From contig JAALGZ010000008.1 in the NCBI GenBank assembly GCA_015227615.1, forward strand, positions 558,001 through 622,000: a stretch of 64,000 nt of DNA, in the 5' to 3' direction. The stretch comes from Labyrinthula sp. Ha (lineage: Eukaryota > Sar > Bigyra > Labyrinthulida > Labyrinthulaceae). Within the stretch, counting starts at the first letter, position 1, and every line of letters begins with the position of its first letter. Of this stretch, positions 45,077 through 56,594 are shown in pieces. Both the position numbers and the translations under genes were made by a program. The notes beneath the pieces were generated by a model. It had not been told where the DNA came from. It saw nothing but the letters and a program-made list of their open reading frames with translations, and did no database searches.

Positions 45077-45413
45077 TCAAGAAATACTTGTGAAGCTAAA
45101 AATATACATAAAAAGTATCCAAACTATTGCAGAAGTAAGCCAACAGGCTGAGCCAAAAGTAATAAATGTTTCTATTTAAACATAATTTATACAGTTGTAG
45201 CAAAGAAACACTGAGCTAATGTTCATGTAGTTGCGAAAATGGTGAACTTAAACATGTTATAGTTTCCTGATGGAGCAAGAATTATTAGCAATGATGTTGT
45301 CTAGAAGAGGTTTCTTATTATGGTGCTTTATTTTACTCGGTAATGGTTGGAGTCTTATGTCAGAAAAACAAGGAAAAAGAAAACATCTATTAAGCTTTTA
45401 TTATTCTACAATA

Positions 45414-46514
45414 CTAAATTTGGAATCTATTATCTACCTTAAATGTATCTCTATGAGTCCGCAATCCTGTAAACTCTTTTTTTGCATTAAGCAGTCGATT
45501 ATTCACATTAAATGTACTTGGACCATTTATAACGTGATCTGAATATTTGGCAAGAATTTTGAGTAAATCATACCTTTTTCTAGTCAAACACAACAAATGA
45601 TTTTTCATCGTTATATCTTTATTTTCTTCTAAATCATTAAAAACAGAACTCGTCGATAAATTTGGTAAGTGATAAACACCTTTCAGATAATCAATGATTT
45701 TTTCAATACCTCCACAAATATTTCTAACCTGAGTTAATACTAAATTAAACCAATGTAAAACTTTATTTCGTGACTTAAATTTCAGGCAATATGTTGATAA
45801 CTTACCTTGAGAATGAACTCCTTGTTTTGGATCAAAACCGTATCCAGTAAGCATTAAATTATTACTACGGTCTACTTTAACTTCAATTAAGTTCGCCAAA
45901 TAGATTTGATCTTTTATGTCCACTATATAAGCTTCTATATTAGTTTCATCATACTTTGATTCTATAGAATAAAAACTTAATAATCCACTAGACACTTCTA
46001 CACATCGAATTTTATATTTATTCGGAGAAATTCCTGGTGTTTTTCTTTGGTTTTCACTTGTTTTATATAAATGTACAAGAGATGAATCTGTTACTAATTC
46101 TCCATCAGAAAATAAACTTATTACTTTGGGACTATCAACAAAAAAGTGACATCCGCAAAAACTTTCTCTTTCTTCACTTTTCTTACTGAAATATTTACCA
46201 ACTGCTGAAATAAGACTTCGTTTTCCTTGTGGAGCTCTAGCTCCTGCTTTATGTACGTATCTTTTAGAACCTTCACCAGATCGGGATATAACCGAAGAGT
46301 TTGCGTACCCTACAGACTGTGGACTTGGATCACCTCCACCTCGAACAGAAGTTGAGAGAGATGAAAATGTAGAACCATTACGGTTATTTGGTCGATAACC
46401 ACTACTTACCTGGAACTTCACCTGTCGCATAGTTTCTTTAATATTCGTTAATCTTGATGAACCTTTCCGAGGAGGTTTTAAGAAGTTTTCAACACTACTT
46501 CCTTTCTGACTCAT
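45414..46514 (-). CDS. protein with PH-like domain and basic disordered N-terminus, 366 aa
   Basis: The ATG at 46514 (MSQKGSSVENFLKPP) is the first in frame; the open frame runs slightly further upstream without ATG. Residues 1-115 are Ser/Arg/Gly/Lys-rich and probably disordered. About residues 150-265 look like a pleckstrin-homology fold: alternating beta strands (KYKIRCVEVSSGLLSFYSIE, EAYIVDIKDQIYL, LIEVKVDRSNNLMLTGYGFD, YCLKFKSRNK) closed by a helix with the conserved Trp (VLHWFNLVLTQVRNI). PH domains bind phosphoinositides or proteins at membranes. The remaining C-terminal ~100 residues are helical and basic. No intron is needed. It heads the same-strand cluster with the three small membrane proteins, but 390 bp apart, so shared function is only a possibility. 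Confidence 0.65.
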   Translation of the reverse strand: MSQKGSSVENFLKPPRKGSSRLTNIKETMRQVKFQVSSGYRPNNRNGSTFSSLSTSVRGGGDPSPQSVGYANSSVISRSGEGSKRYVHKAGARAPQGKRSLISAVGKYFSKKSEERESFCGCHFFVDSPKVISLFSDGELVTDSSLVHLYKTSENQRKTPGISPNKYKIRCVEVSSGLLSFYSIESKYDETNIEAYIVDIKDQIYLANLIEVKVDRSNNLMLTGYGFDPKQGVHSQGKLSTYCLKFKSRNKVLHWFNLVLTQVRNICGGIEKIIDYLKGVYHLPNLSTSSVFNDLEENKDITMKNHLLCLTRKRYDLLKILAKYSDHVINGPSTFNVNNRLLNAKKEFTGLRTHRDTFKVDNRFQI

Positions 46515-49500
46515 TTTTTTTGTTCTGGCTAATCTTGTCACGTTCTGGTTGTACTATTGCTGTGCTGGTATTTCCGGCTAAAAAATCGGTAGCACGCACT
46601 ACTGACTCACACAACTTTTGATTCATATTATAGGGTCAATATACCATTAAATTTCCTCACGAATCAAGTTTTTTCTGATTCCTGACTCTTTTAACCAAAA
46701 CGCGGGTTTCGGGTCCTATTCAGCTGACTGTGCTAGGTTTATCTGAATTATGATTAATGCACCATTGTTTTTTTGGTTTTATAATACATATATAATGTAT
46801 TATAGGCACTTGACAGGTAATTACCGAAAAAGATAAGAAGTCTATTGTGAAAGATAGAAACTTAGGTTCTTCACAAAAGTAATGAGAATACACAATCGTC
46901 TATGTTGAGAGTTAATACTAGGTTGGTGCTTTCACTGTGAACCTTAACAAACTCAAAGTTATGAAAGTTTTAGAACAAAAAGTTTAGACAGAGTAATAGG
47001 AAAAAAGAGAAATCAAAACAAGAAGTATAATAGTAGCTGTTAAGAAAAAGCTAGTTGGGTGAAATGTTGAATAAGGTTTTCCTTAATGTTTGAAATACAT
47101 TTTTGGGCTGCTTTTCATGCCTGGTTGCAGTTCAAAGAAGATATCTATAGATCTCTAGCACTCCTAGAAACTATTACAGTTTTAAGTTTTGCATTGTGCT
47201 CTTAACCTGCAGCAAAAAAACTAATATAATCATTTCTTACTCCGAAGATTACTTACAAGGTAACCGACATGCGTACCCAAGTGTTGCTGAAGACTAAATA
47301 CCTGAAATAACCTTTAACTAAATGAAGCTTTGTACATGACATCTGATGAAAGCTCTTTCCAGCTAAATCTTTTCATTTAAGCTTAATGCAGTCATAAATG
47401 CAGAGTGGAATGATCAGCGAAACTTTTCTCTTTTGAATTAACCGTCAAAGCTGCATTCAAAGTTCCTTTTGAAACTACTGCATACATAGAATGGAATGAG
47501 ACAGGTTTAACTTTTATCTTAACTGGAGTACTTTGAGTTGAGTTTGTGTCCAAGATGTTGCACAACAGATAACATGTCTAGCGATTCTGTTTGATATTTT
47601 GAACCCAGCCTCTGCCAGAAAGTCTTGTTTATTTCGGCTTGTTTCACCCTTTGAAACATGTGCACTCTTGTTAAGAACAGCTTTAACAATGAGTGGGTTG
47701 CAAAATGACCATAGGGTTTTATCAGTGGAAAATATGATAAGTTGTAAATTCATTATTCCATTTCTTTATTTCTTAGGGTTCTTTTGACTGAGCAATGTAT
47801 ATGAAATCGATCACAAATATATGTATTGTTTTTGTTCCAATACCTTTAGGTAAAAGTAAAAAAATAAATCATCCTAAAGTAGATCCTAGCTATATTAATC
47901 TTTTCTACAATAGTCAGTATAGCTGTGCTTGATTGCTGTATGTAAAGGAGATCCAAATAACCAACCATTCACCACATGAAAGAAATCGCTGACAGGATAA
48001 AAACCTAGATAATGTCAACGCTGCAGCTGTTCTCACTAATAAATATATTTTAAAAGACAGCGGTATTATTCACAAAAGGGTATTAAAGCATTTCATAAAC
48101 CTCTCATACACATAAGGGCTGATTAATTGACCCTCTTAGAAGTTAAAAACAGTGCATAGGCCTCTGATGCAGCTCTTATCCTTGCAATTCATATACATAG
48201 TCTATTGGCATTGCAGTATGCAACTGATGAAAATATCATTAAAAAAAGTGCAACATTAATTATAACAAAATATAAAACTTAGAGAAAAATTATACCATTC
48301 CGAAGCTCGAAGTTTCAAGAAAGTATTTAGTAATTGGTACTCAAATATTCTGATCTGCCATGGCAACAAACACGTTACTTTGCATATTCTATATCATTTA
48401 CTTCTTCCTCATATGCGTTAAATATTTGAGAAAGCTTCCAACATCATGGTGAAATACTTAAGTAAAGCAAGAAAAAACGTTAATATTTTAATGTTGAAAC
48501 ATACAATAATACTTGTATAGATGGTCTACTCTATCTGAATAAGCTATCAATGAAAGCAACAGCTCTTGTCTATTATAGCATTCATCTATCATTTTGTGAA
48601 AGAAAAAACCTTTATGTCTTTAAGAGAGAACTGGTTAAGCTTCAAAACCTCAAAACTTTTTCACATAGTTTCCTCCATGTTAACTAACACCTATATGAGC
48701 TCTTTGTCTCTTTTATAAACATTTGCTCTTCTTTAAAAAATACGATGAAATACTGCAGAAAGAGCAAATAAACGGCACCAATACGTACAGAAGAACCGAA
48801 GATTACTCAATTCAGAAGCTTCAGCCATTAAATAAATATATTTAGAAGTAGGGTCGCTTAATTTTAACCCTATTGTGGCAAAGTAAACCAAAAACTGTTG
48901 GAGTTTTCATTCGTTTAATTCCTGCTGAGAGATTCTCCAAGTATCAGAGCATGTCCAACACAAACTTAGTTGAAGAATCTAACCAATGTTCTAAAAAATG
49001 GATAGCATCATAAAACTAAAATGCACCGATAAGCAAAAAACAACTTTCTGGTGAGAGTTAAAAAATTATCTAAAATGGCATCAAAAATTTTATTCGAAAT
49101 TAAAATGAAGCATAGAAAATAGCTCAAACATGCATTGAGATATCTGACCTCATCCTAGACACCATGCTAAAGAAAAACAAATTTATTTCAAATGTGCTTC
49201 TGAAAATATAATTAATTAAAGTGAGATCTAAACTGATACGTAAATATGTCATCGATATGTCCGAACTAGGTGAATTAACCATTTACGAGAACAAATCAAA
49301 AACTGATGAGAACAGCAGGTAAAAAATCAACAATGTTTGAAACCTTGAATTATTTAACATACGCAAATCTGTGCTTAGTAACATCTCAATAAATAATGCC
49401 AGTATCAACATCAGTGACAGAAAATATGAATCCATGTTTGTTATTAAGTTGTTCTTGTCAGTAATTGATTCCGAGGCCATAACTTCCGCAAATGGATATA

Positions 49501-52500
49501 AAAACATACTTAATAACATTAGATATAAATATTAAATATTAAAATATTTGTAATTCCCCTAAAAGCTTGTGATCGATATATTTATAGTAAATTTTTAAAC
49601 CCTTTTACTGAACTCAACAGAACATTTATTGCACCGAAAATTGTTTTTCATGTCCCACTGCTTCTAACTCACTCGATAATTCTATCTAAACCAAACCTCA
49701 TTGATGGTGAATATAATTCAATAAACAAGTACGGTGAAAAAAAAATGTTCTAAGTGCAATTGAGATACTGTTTCATTGATTTGTTCGGAGAAGTAAAACC
49801 TTTTGATGATATTGTAAAATCAAACCTAAGATTAAAATGGTGATCTGTGTGGTAAGAACATATGAAAATAATTTAATATACTATAGACCTTGACCATTAC
49901 GAATTAGAAGTAGTTACAGAATAAGGAGAATAATCCTTTGAATCAAGACTTCTGCATTAGCTACACAACCGAAAAATTGAAATGGAGGTAAGACCCAAAG
50001 CATGTTGTCTAGCATATATAAAAACTATTTAAAGGAACGTAACCATGGTAAAAACATTACCGACTTAATATTATCCCTTTTCTAACCTCAATGTGTAAAC
50101 TCAAATATATTCTACTATTGGGTTATAAATGAAACAGCATCTTACACCTACAGATGGAATTTGATTGATTGATGTTTAATCAATAGACTTCCACACATAC
50201 TCTTCTTACTGATGATCAATACTATATACAAAACATTTCTTGATTTCTTATCGGAAATCATTGATTATCAATTAAAATTCAAGAAATCAATATGGATATA
50301 TTTCTTATGCTTTTTCATGATAATCAGATTCAAGAGAAGAATCATTTGTTTGTTGCTATCTCTATTCAGAATGCAAGCCTGATTGTATATTGGGAAAAAT
50401 AGTGAAGTGTAATAACTTATAAAAAATCCTAGTGATAAAAACAAGTTAAAGTTGCTTGCTTAGGATACGTCATTTCAGTCACTGAAAAGAGACTTAGCAT
50501 TCTATTTCGCGCACATAATTCAGGAGATGTAGCAAAACCTTTACACAACCCTGCATCATATCTACAGATTTCTCAATTGTGAGATATGGTTAAAGTATTT
50601 CTAATCTTAGTATCTCTAACTTACTTTCTTGACATGCTGCATGATATAAATATCCGATAACTGTGGAATTATATTCCGCTAAGAGAGTGTTACTATAGCT
50701 GCTAGATACAAGTAAATGAAGGATCTAGAAACCTAGCCCAAAGAGAATCGTACTCAAGATGCCCATGTATAGAAACCACACTAATGTGTTAATTTATCGT
50801 TGAAATATTGATATTAGGTAATTGTTGCTTATAGCTTCATTCATTTTTCATTGAAGAAAAATGTCTAATCACAAACAATTCATCAGAAAGTAACGAGATG
50901 TCTATAACAAAAACGCTAGAAAAAATAAAGATATTTTACTTCAGCATAAAGTAGGTCAATTCAAAATTAGTTCCATACATTGCAAATATTTAAATCACAT
51001 TTCTATAAACATTAAACTCTACATGTTACTTTAAAAATATATTTGTTGGTATAAATGTGTACCACAATAGACGGGAATTGTCAAGTAATAATAATACTCT
51101 CAATTTAACAATGTATTCGCACAGCTTAGTCAGTGGATTTACGATATTTTATGGGAATAGATTTTAATGAAGATGATGAATTCGGTATTTGCTTAACAAT
51201 TAAAGCTAATGGGACGAGTTTTGATAAACCTTGTAGAATGAATATAATCAACTTAGTTTAACTTAGTCCGTTATAACCAAGAAGATACTAATGACTAAAT
51301 ATTCAACCTAGGAAAATTACTCCTGATAATTATTTTAAAACCAAGGCTTTGTCTAATCCATAAAAGACCTTCTTTTACTATATGCTTGCTCTCTGCAAAC
51401 TTGTGATATAACAATTACTTATTGCAAGAATTGGTGTATACCAGCCCTTCTCAGCAGGATATAATCTGTGTTATTTTCAAGAATAGGTGCTAATCATCCA
51501 AAGTCTGTTACACATAACCAAAAAACATGTGTACTTTAGATATTAAAATGCAAAATATTAGCTTTTGGTTCACTTTTAAATTTCATAATACATACAATTA
51601 ATGATAAACCTGATTTTTTTTAGTTAAATCCATTTCAAAAGTATAAATCTGAAAAAATATAAGTTAAATCCAAAACCTTCTAAAACACACAATCTAAACT
51701 CGTGTACAGCGTGTGGTAGTATACTTGGAGGTGAAATCAGCATATACAAAACCCTTTAGAATAATGTTTCTACATTCATTAGTTCATTGCCGTGTAGAGG
51801 ATATTCAAGATGCTGCCACGGTCAATATAGCTATATTAGTTAATACTAACTTATATCATTATTTACGGACTTTAAGACACTCAGAAAAGCTAGCTCAACA
51901 CACTAAATTGTTCCAGAAAGTTGATGTTAAGGGTGCCAGCAGCAAAGGCTCCTACTGGTAGATTCACGAATTGAGCTAAGTTAGCTACGTACAAGAGATG
52001 GAGAGGTAAGTATGATAATAGTAAGGAAAGGAACGAGAATTTGAAGCGATTAGGTTCGGGATCTTTCAAGGTAACGATGAAAAAACTGGCATTAGGACCA
52101 GGATAGGGATAAACAATTTTCTCTTAAGACATAGCTATTTGCAAAGTAATTACCTGAAGAGTAAAAAGTTCTGGGTTTCTACCATAAAGGTTAGTATCAT
52201 AAGTTAGGCTAGAGTAGTAGAATAACGTAAATTTAATTTTTATTGCTAGTTTAAGCAGCAAATATGTGATTTATTAACTTAGAGCGCTTCAAAAGACCTA
52301 AACTGCACCAAGTATCTTATACTCAGAGAATTAATTCTACTTAGAATATGAGTAGAATCTTTAGTAAAGGAAAATTTTACGAAGGATTCATAACCTTATT
52401 AAATTGAATATGTTATAGTACAAGCAAATAATTTGCAATTAACGGTCTTAATGTTTAGGTATAGAGTATAAAAACTCTAAGATACTAATTCAGATAACTG

Positions 52501-55250
52501 GCGAAGCTACTTAAGTTGAGCGAAATAGTTTGTTTATCATCAAAATTATGACTCTCTTCTTTCTGCTGCATGACAACTGAGCTCTTTTCAGCATTTGTGA
52601 GGGCAGAGCTCTAGGATATCTCCAATAGTAGGATAGGGGACATGTCTAATTTGCACGACCTGTAGTCGAGAAAGGGTTTTGATCAAAAGTTCTTCTCTAT
52701 CGCAACCGAAAAGTGCTATCCTCATGAGGAAAAAACATTTCCGAGATAACAATGATGTTTTAGAGCCAAATTTATTGGCTAATAAGGTTGATGCAGTCCA
52801 GTTCTCATAATGAATCATCATATATAGCAAGAGAGTAAAAAAACAAGTAAAGTACACCCCTAGAATAAAAAAAATATGTTTTTCTTGGTAGCTTGCGCTA
52901 TTCTCAGCCTTTAATGAGGGTGTAGCCTCGAAATCACCCCGTGCGAGCCTTTCCTGAATTTCGTTTGGAAAACTATACCTTTAAGCTGTCTCTACAACAC
53001 ATAGTAATATCCACCTAAGCAGCAACTTATATGGGCTTTGCTTCTAGATTTTGAACAGTTACGTTTATGTGTTTATAAAGCTCTTTTACCTAAATCGCAA
53101 GAGCGAGGCTTTGCTTAGATTTTATTTATCACATATAGCATTTTGAACTTTCTCTGGGGAATTCAAGTCGGTCACTCAATGATCCTGTCTGATGAAGCAT
53201 GAAAAGGTTAAATGTGTGTAATACCAGGTGTCCACAACATCAATTCTAAGCTGGAAGATATATGTTTCACTGCCACAAAAATTGAGTTAAAATTTTATCA
53301 TTAAAAAGAAACTGTCTCTAAAATCTGCAAGTGGGAACAAATCATACTATGACTTCAACATATGCTCTCGAGATCTGGCTTGAGAGAGAGACAACAATTT
53401 TACTTAAAATTGCAAAGTAATTAAAAAAAACTCAAATTCATTATTTTTCAACAGACAATAAAGAGTTTCCCCAAGTCTAGATAAGCTAGTCATTATTGAA
53501 TGTGAATTATTCTGAAGTTTATTGATGAAGAAAATTATTAAGTCTACAGTAGAAAGTCTTTCAAGTATATTTACTCTGTAGGCACAAATATAACGATAAA
53601 AGCTACCGGAGAGAGAATTAAGGACTAATTGGTTTGGAAGATGACCAGAATAGAACTTGAAGTTGTCATGTCTAAGGAATAAAAATTCCCAACACTACAG
53701 GTTTATATTTCCTAACACGCGAAATTAGACATATCTAGCTAGAGATATTCTTTGCTAAGAACCTTCTGGAATGAATATTGTCCATTGGTATTCATTTCTG
53801 TCTTAAAACTGACAATTCATTACTGTGAATTATTTAATCCCTTTCATAATATTATTGGAATGCAAGCGAACCTAATCAATTAGAAAACAAGGATAAATAA
53901 TGAGTTTAAACAGATTGACTATTGTAATTGCTGTTGCTTTAACTCCAATAATGTTTCTGATTGGAATGTATGATATAATGGAGCTATTGTGAACGAAATA
54001 ACAAAGATGCAACTCATAGATTGAACCAAAAATATTTAAATGAGGCATATTACGATATTCATAGTTAGAAAAGCGCTTTTTTCTTAAAGAGTAGAACTAT
54101 TCGAGAAGGTGAATTGAATGCTCGTGCAATTCCAAAGACCATGGATTATTTTCAGCTTGAGTATTTAAGCAAAACACTAAATGGTTGCATACATGATTTA
54201 AGTTTCTTGCAAGACTTTAACTGAATGTAGTTTTTTCAAGGCATTTTGACTGTGACATAATAATTTCTGAGGCATCAACTAAGCTTAACAGTGAGACCCG
54301 TACTCAAAAACTTCGTAAATTTTCTATATGAAAATATAGATCTTGCTGCTGGGTAGTGCAAAGTAAAAACACTGCTAATGAAATATCCGGTTATGTACTT
54401 CTTAACATCTTTTCGAGTAGTTGTACTACATATGTCAGCCAAGATTTTCCAGATTTAATTCCCACAGTCATTTTCCAGTAATTTAATCTAAGACTAGGGT
54501 TAATTCTTCAAAAGGATCACACCAGATTCATATTTCATTTATCTTCCTGAATATCTAACACCTTGTCACCTTCAAGTAAAATTCTAGGGATGGTATTAAA
54601 TAGATACATAGCAGGAATTGGTGTTTAAAAAGTAGGAGGTGTTTCAGTCACGCCGCCTACATCTACACACCTCCTTTCTAAGTTGAGCGATCTAATATTC
54701 GTGGTTCCGAGACCGATACTCTACTTATACCCTTTACTTTCAATTATAGTTCATGTGTAATGCCATTCCAAATGTTAGGTCCAGGTAATTTAGGATAAGC
54801 CCCCAAGTCAGGAGAAATGTTCCATGATCGTAACAGTATTCAATTTCGAACACTGTTGCACCTGCGTGTTTAGCATTAACAACCTAACAGAAATGAATTA
54901 TGATTAAACAAAAAGCACAACTCTAGGAAAGCTGTTCTGGAGCTGCAAAGTCGCCAACTTAAAGGCAGGTAAAACCAAATTCAATGTTTTCTAGCATCTC
55001 CACTGCTCTACCCTTATTTGGATAGGTCAGAGTAGAATCTAACTAAAGAGTATAAAGCAATTCACCTTGCATTACTTGTTTTATATCAGCATGGCTTACT
55101 GAGGTATGTACAACAGGTAAGTCCAAAGCAGTTACGCATTTCTTGTATAGAACTGGAACCATAGATGCTAAATTGTACTCAAAACCAACATTTTTCTTTA
55201 AGCGGGATGTATTAGAAAAAAAGTAGTATTATTTGTTTTATTGCAAGAGT
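46515..55250. other. 8.7-kb gene desert
   Basis: No intact gene was found. A coding-like but broken segment lies at about 47390-47753 (minus). Open segments of 80-90 codons at 51713-51961 (plus) and 52588-52857 (minus) lack ATG starts and recognisable families. The remainder is AT-rich. No RNA gene or tandem repeat is visible. Confidence 0.5.
47390..47753 (-). pseudogene. coding-like relic of unknown origin
   Basis: The minus strand here has more balanced base composition than its surroundings, and an ATG frame of 79 codons followed by further protein-like reading in another frame. It appears broken. I do not recognise the family and cannot tell a host gene from a mobile element. Confidence 0.25.
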
Positions 55251-56594
55251 TCATGAATTTTCTTCGAAAGTGAAACCAAGAGGTTCGAGAGAATTTGTAA
55301 CCCAGCTTGGAATCTCACTTTTCTCAAAATACTGCTTTAAGAAACTTTCTACAAATATTTTAAACCTTTTCTCAATAATTGCCTTTCGACATCTTCGCAT
55401 TAAATCCAAAAGAAAAAATAAGTTATGTTGCGTTAACAACGAGGCTGCAGTTGATGGATTATTTTTCAATAGAAAACTCAAGACAGCTTTACTGAAGCCT
55501 TGACCATAATCTAAACTAAAAGAAGAATAAAAATATACTACACGTTTTGCAGCCACAAGTTTTATCAATAACACCTAAATCTTCAAAATATTGACTCTGT
55601 TTTATTTTAACAAGTCCATTTTTATGAAACACAGTTCCAAATCTGGCTGTTCGTGTGGGATAAACACAATCAAACATATCCACTCCAAAACAAATGCAAA
55701 CTATCAAGTCGACTGGATATCCAACTCCCATCACATATCTAGGCTTTTCCCTGGGTAATCTGTTACACCCATGCCGAACTACATCAATAAACTTTTCTTT
55801 ATCTTCTCCACCAGCCAAGCCTCCAATGGCAAAGCCATCGATATTTTCTTCTCTCTCTTTCTTCAGAAACGCATCCAAACATTGATCTCTCAAACCTCCT
55901 TTTGATGTATCCAACCAACCTTGAGTAATAGCAAAAAGTGCGTTAGGTCTTTTTCTTTTTATTTCAGAGTCTGAGTACTTTCGCTTCATTTTTATTCTTT
56001 TATGCTTTTGAATACATCTATCTAGCCATCGAATAGTTCGATTAGTTGCTTCTTCATTACGGTCAAAATTTGATTTACAAGAATGTACCACGTCATCTAA
56101 GACCATAATAATATCTGAATCTATCTCATGTTGATATTGAATACTATCTTCTGGTTTTAATAACATCTTTTTACTATCTACTGGAGAAGTAAATTCCACT
56201 CCTTCTTCTGTAATATTTGCTAGTTTCAGTAAAGAAACCATTTGAAATCCACCAGAGTCCGTGAGAATTGTTCCTGGATAGTTCATAAAATTATGTAGTC
56301 CGTTTTGTGAAGAAAGAAACTTTGAAGTTGGATTTGATGATAGATGATAAGTATTTCCTAGGAGAATCTCGCAGTTAAGAGGATCACTTTGCACAGCTGA
56401 AGATGTCATTGCTTTAATCTGTGAACAGTTGGGAGAAAAAAAGGTATTACCGTTCCTTTTGTTCCTACTGGCATAAAAACAGGCGTATGATAGCTTCCAT
56501 GTCCTGTTTCAATAAGAGTAGCGCGTGCTAGACCATCTACACCGAGTATCTGTTGCTTCAGCGCTTTTTTTTCACTGTCGTTTGGTTGTGGCAT
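55251..56594 (-). CDS. QTRT1: queuine tRNA-ribosyltransferase catalytic subunit, 3 exons, 427 aa
   Basis: The enzyme exchanges guanine-34 for queuine in tRNAs with GUN anticodons (Asp, Asn, His, Tyr); in eukaryotes it works with QTRT2, often at mitochondria. Exons are 56451-56594, 55539-56418 and 55251-55510; introns are 32 nt (56419-56450) and 28 nt (55511-55538). Landmarks: TPVFMPVGTKGT|IKAMT, LGNTYHLS, LTDSGGFQMVSL (active-site Asp), EEGVEF, DIIMVLDDVV, RWLDRC, GFAIGGLAGGE, RYVMGVGYPVDL, and DMFDCVYPTRTARFG with the nucleophilic Asp. Zinc ligands CGCKTC are completed by His in LTQHNLFFLLDLMRR. The second intron is placed to keep this CxCxxC. A lysine/arginine-rich insert (KRIKMKRKYSDSEIKRKR), absent from human QTRT1, looks like a nuclear localisation signal. 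Length is slightly above the usual ~400. Confidence 0.95.

Noticed and set aside
45785-45835. A CAAG|GTAAGT donor and a following AG about 32 nt apart inside the PH-like gene.
   Set aside because: Removing it shifts the frame into an immediate stop, and the unspliced frame reads through a PH-like strand.
49283-49519. 78-codon hydrophobic ATG frame on the minus strand.
   Set aside because: Residue bias of random AT-rich DNA, no context and no family.
55415-55538. Alternative 3' splice choices at the second queuine transferase intron.
   Set aside because: Only the 28-nt choice keeps the CxCxxC zinc ligands and an open frame.
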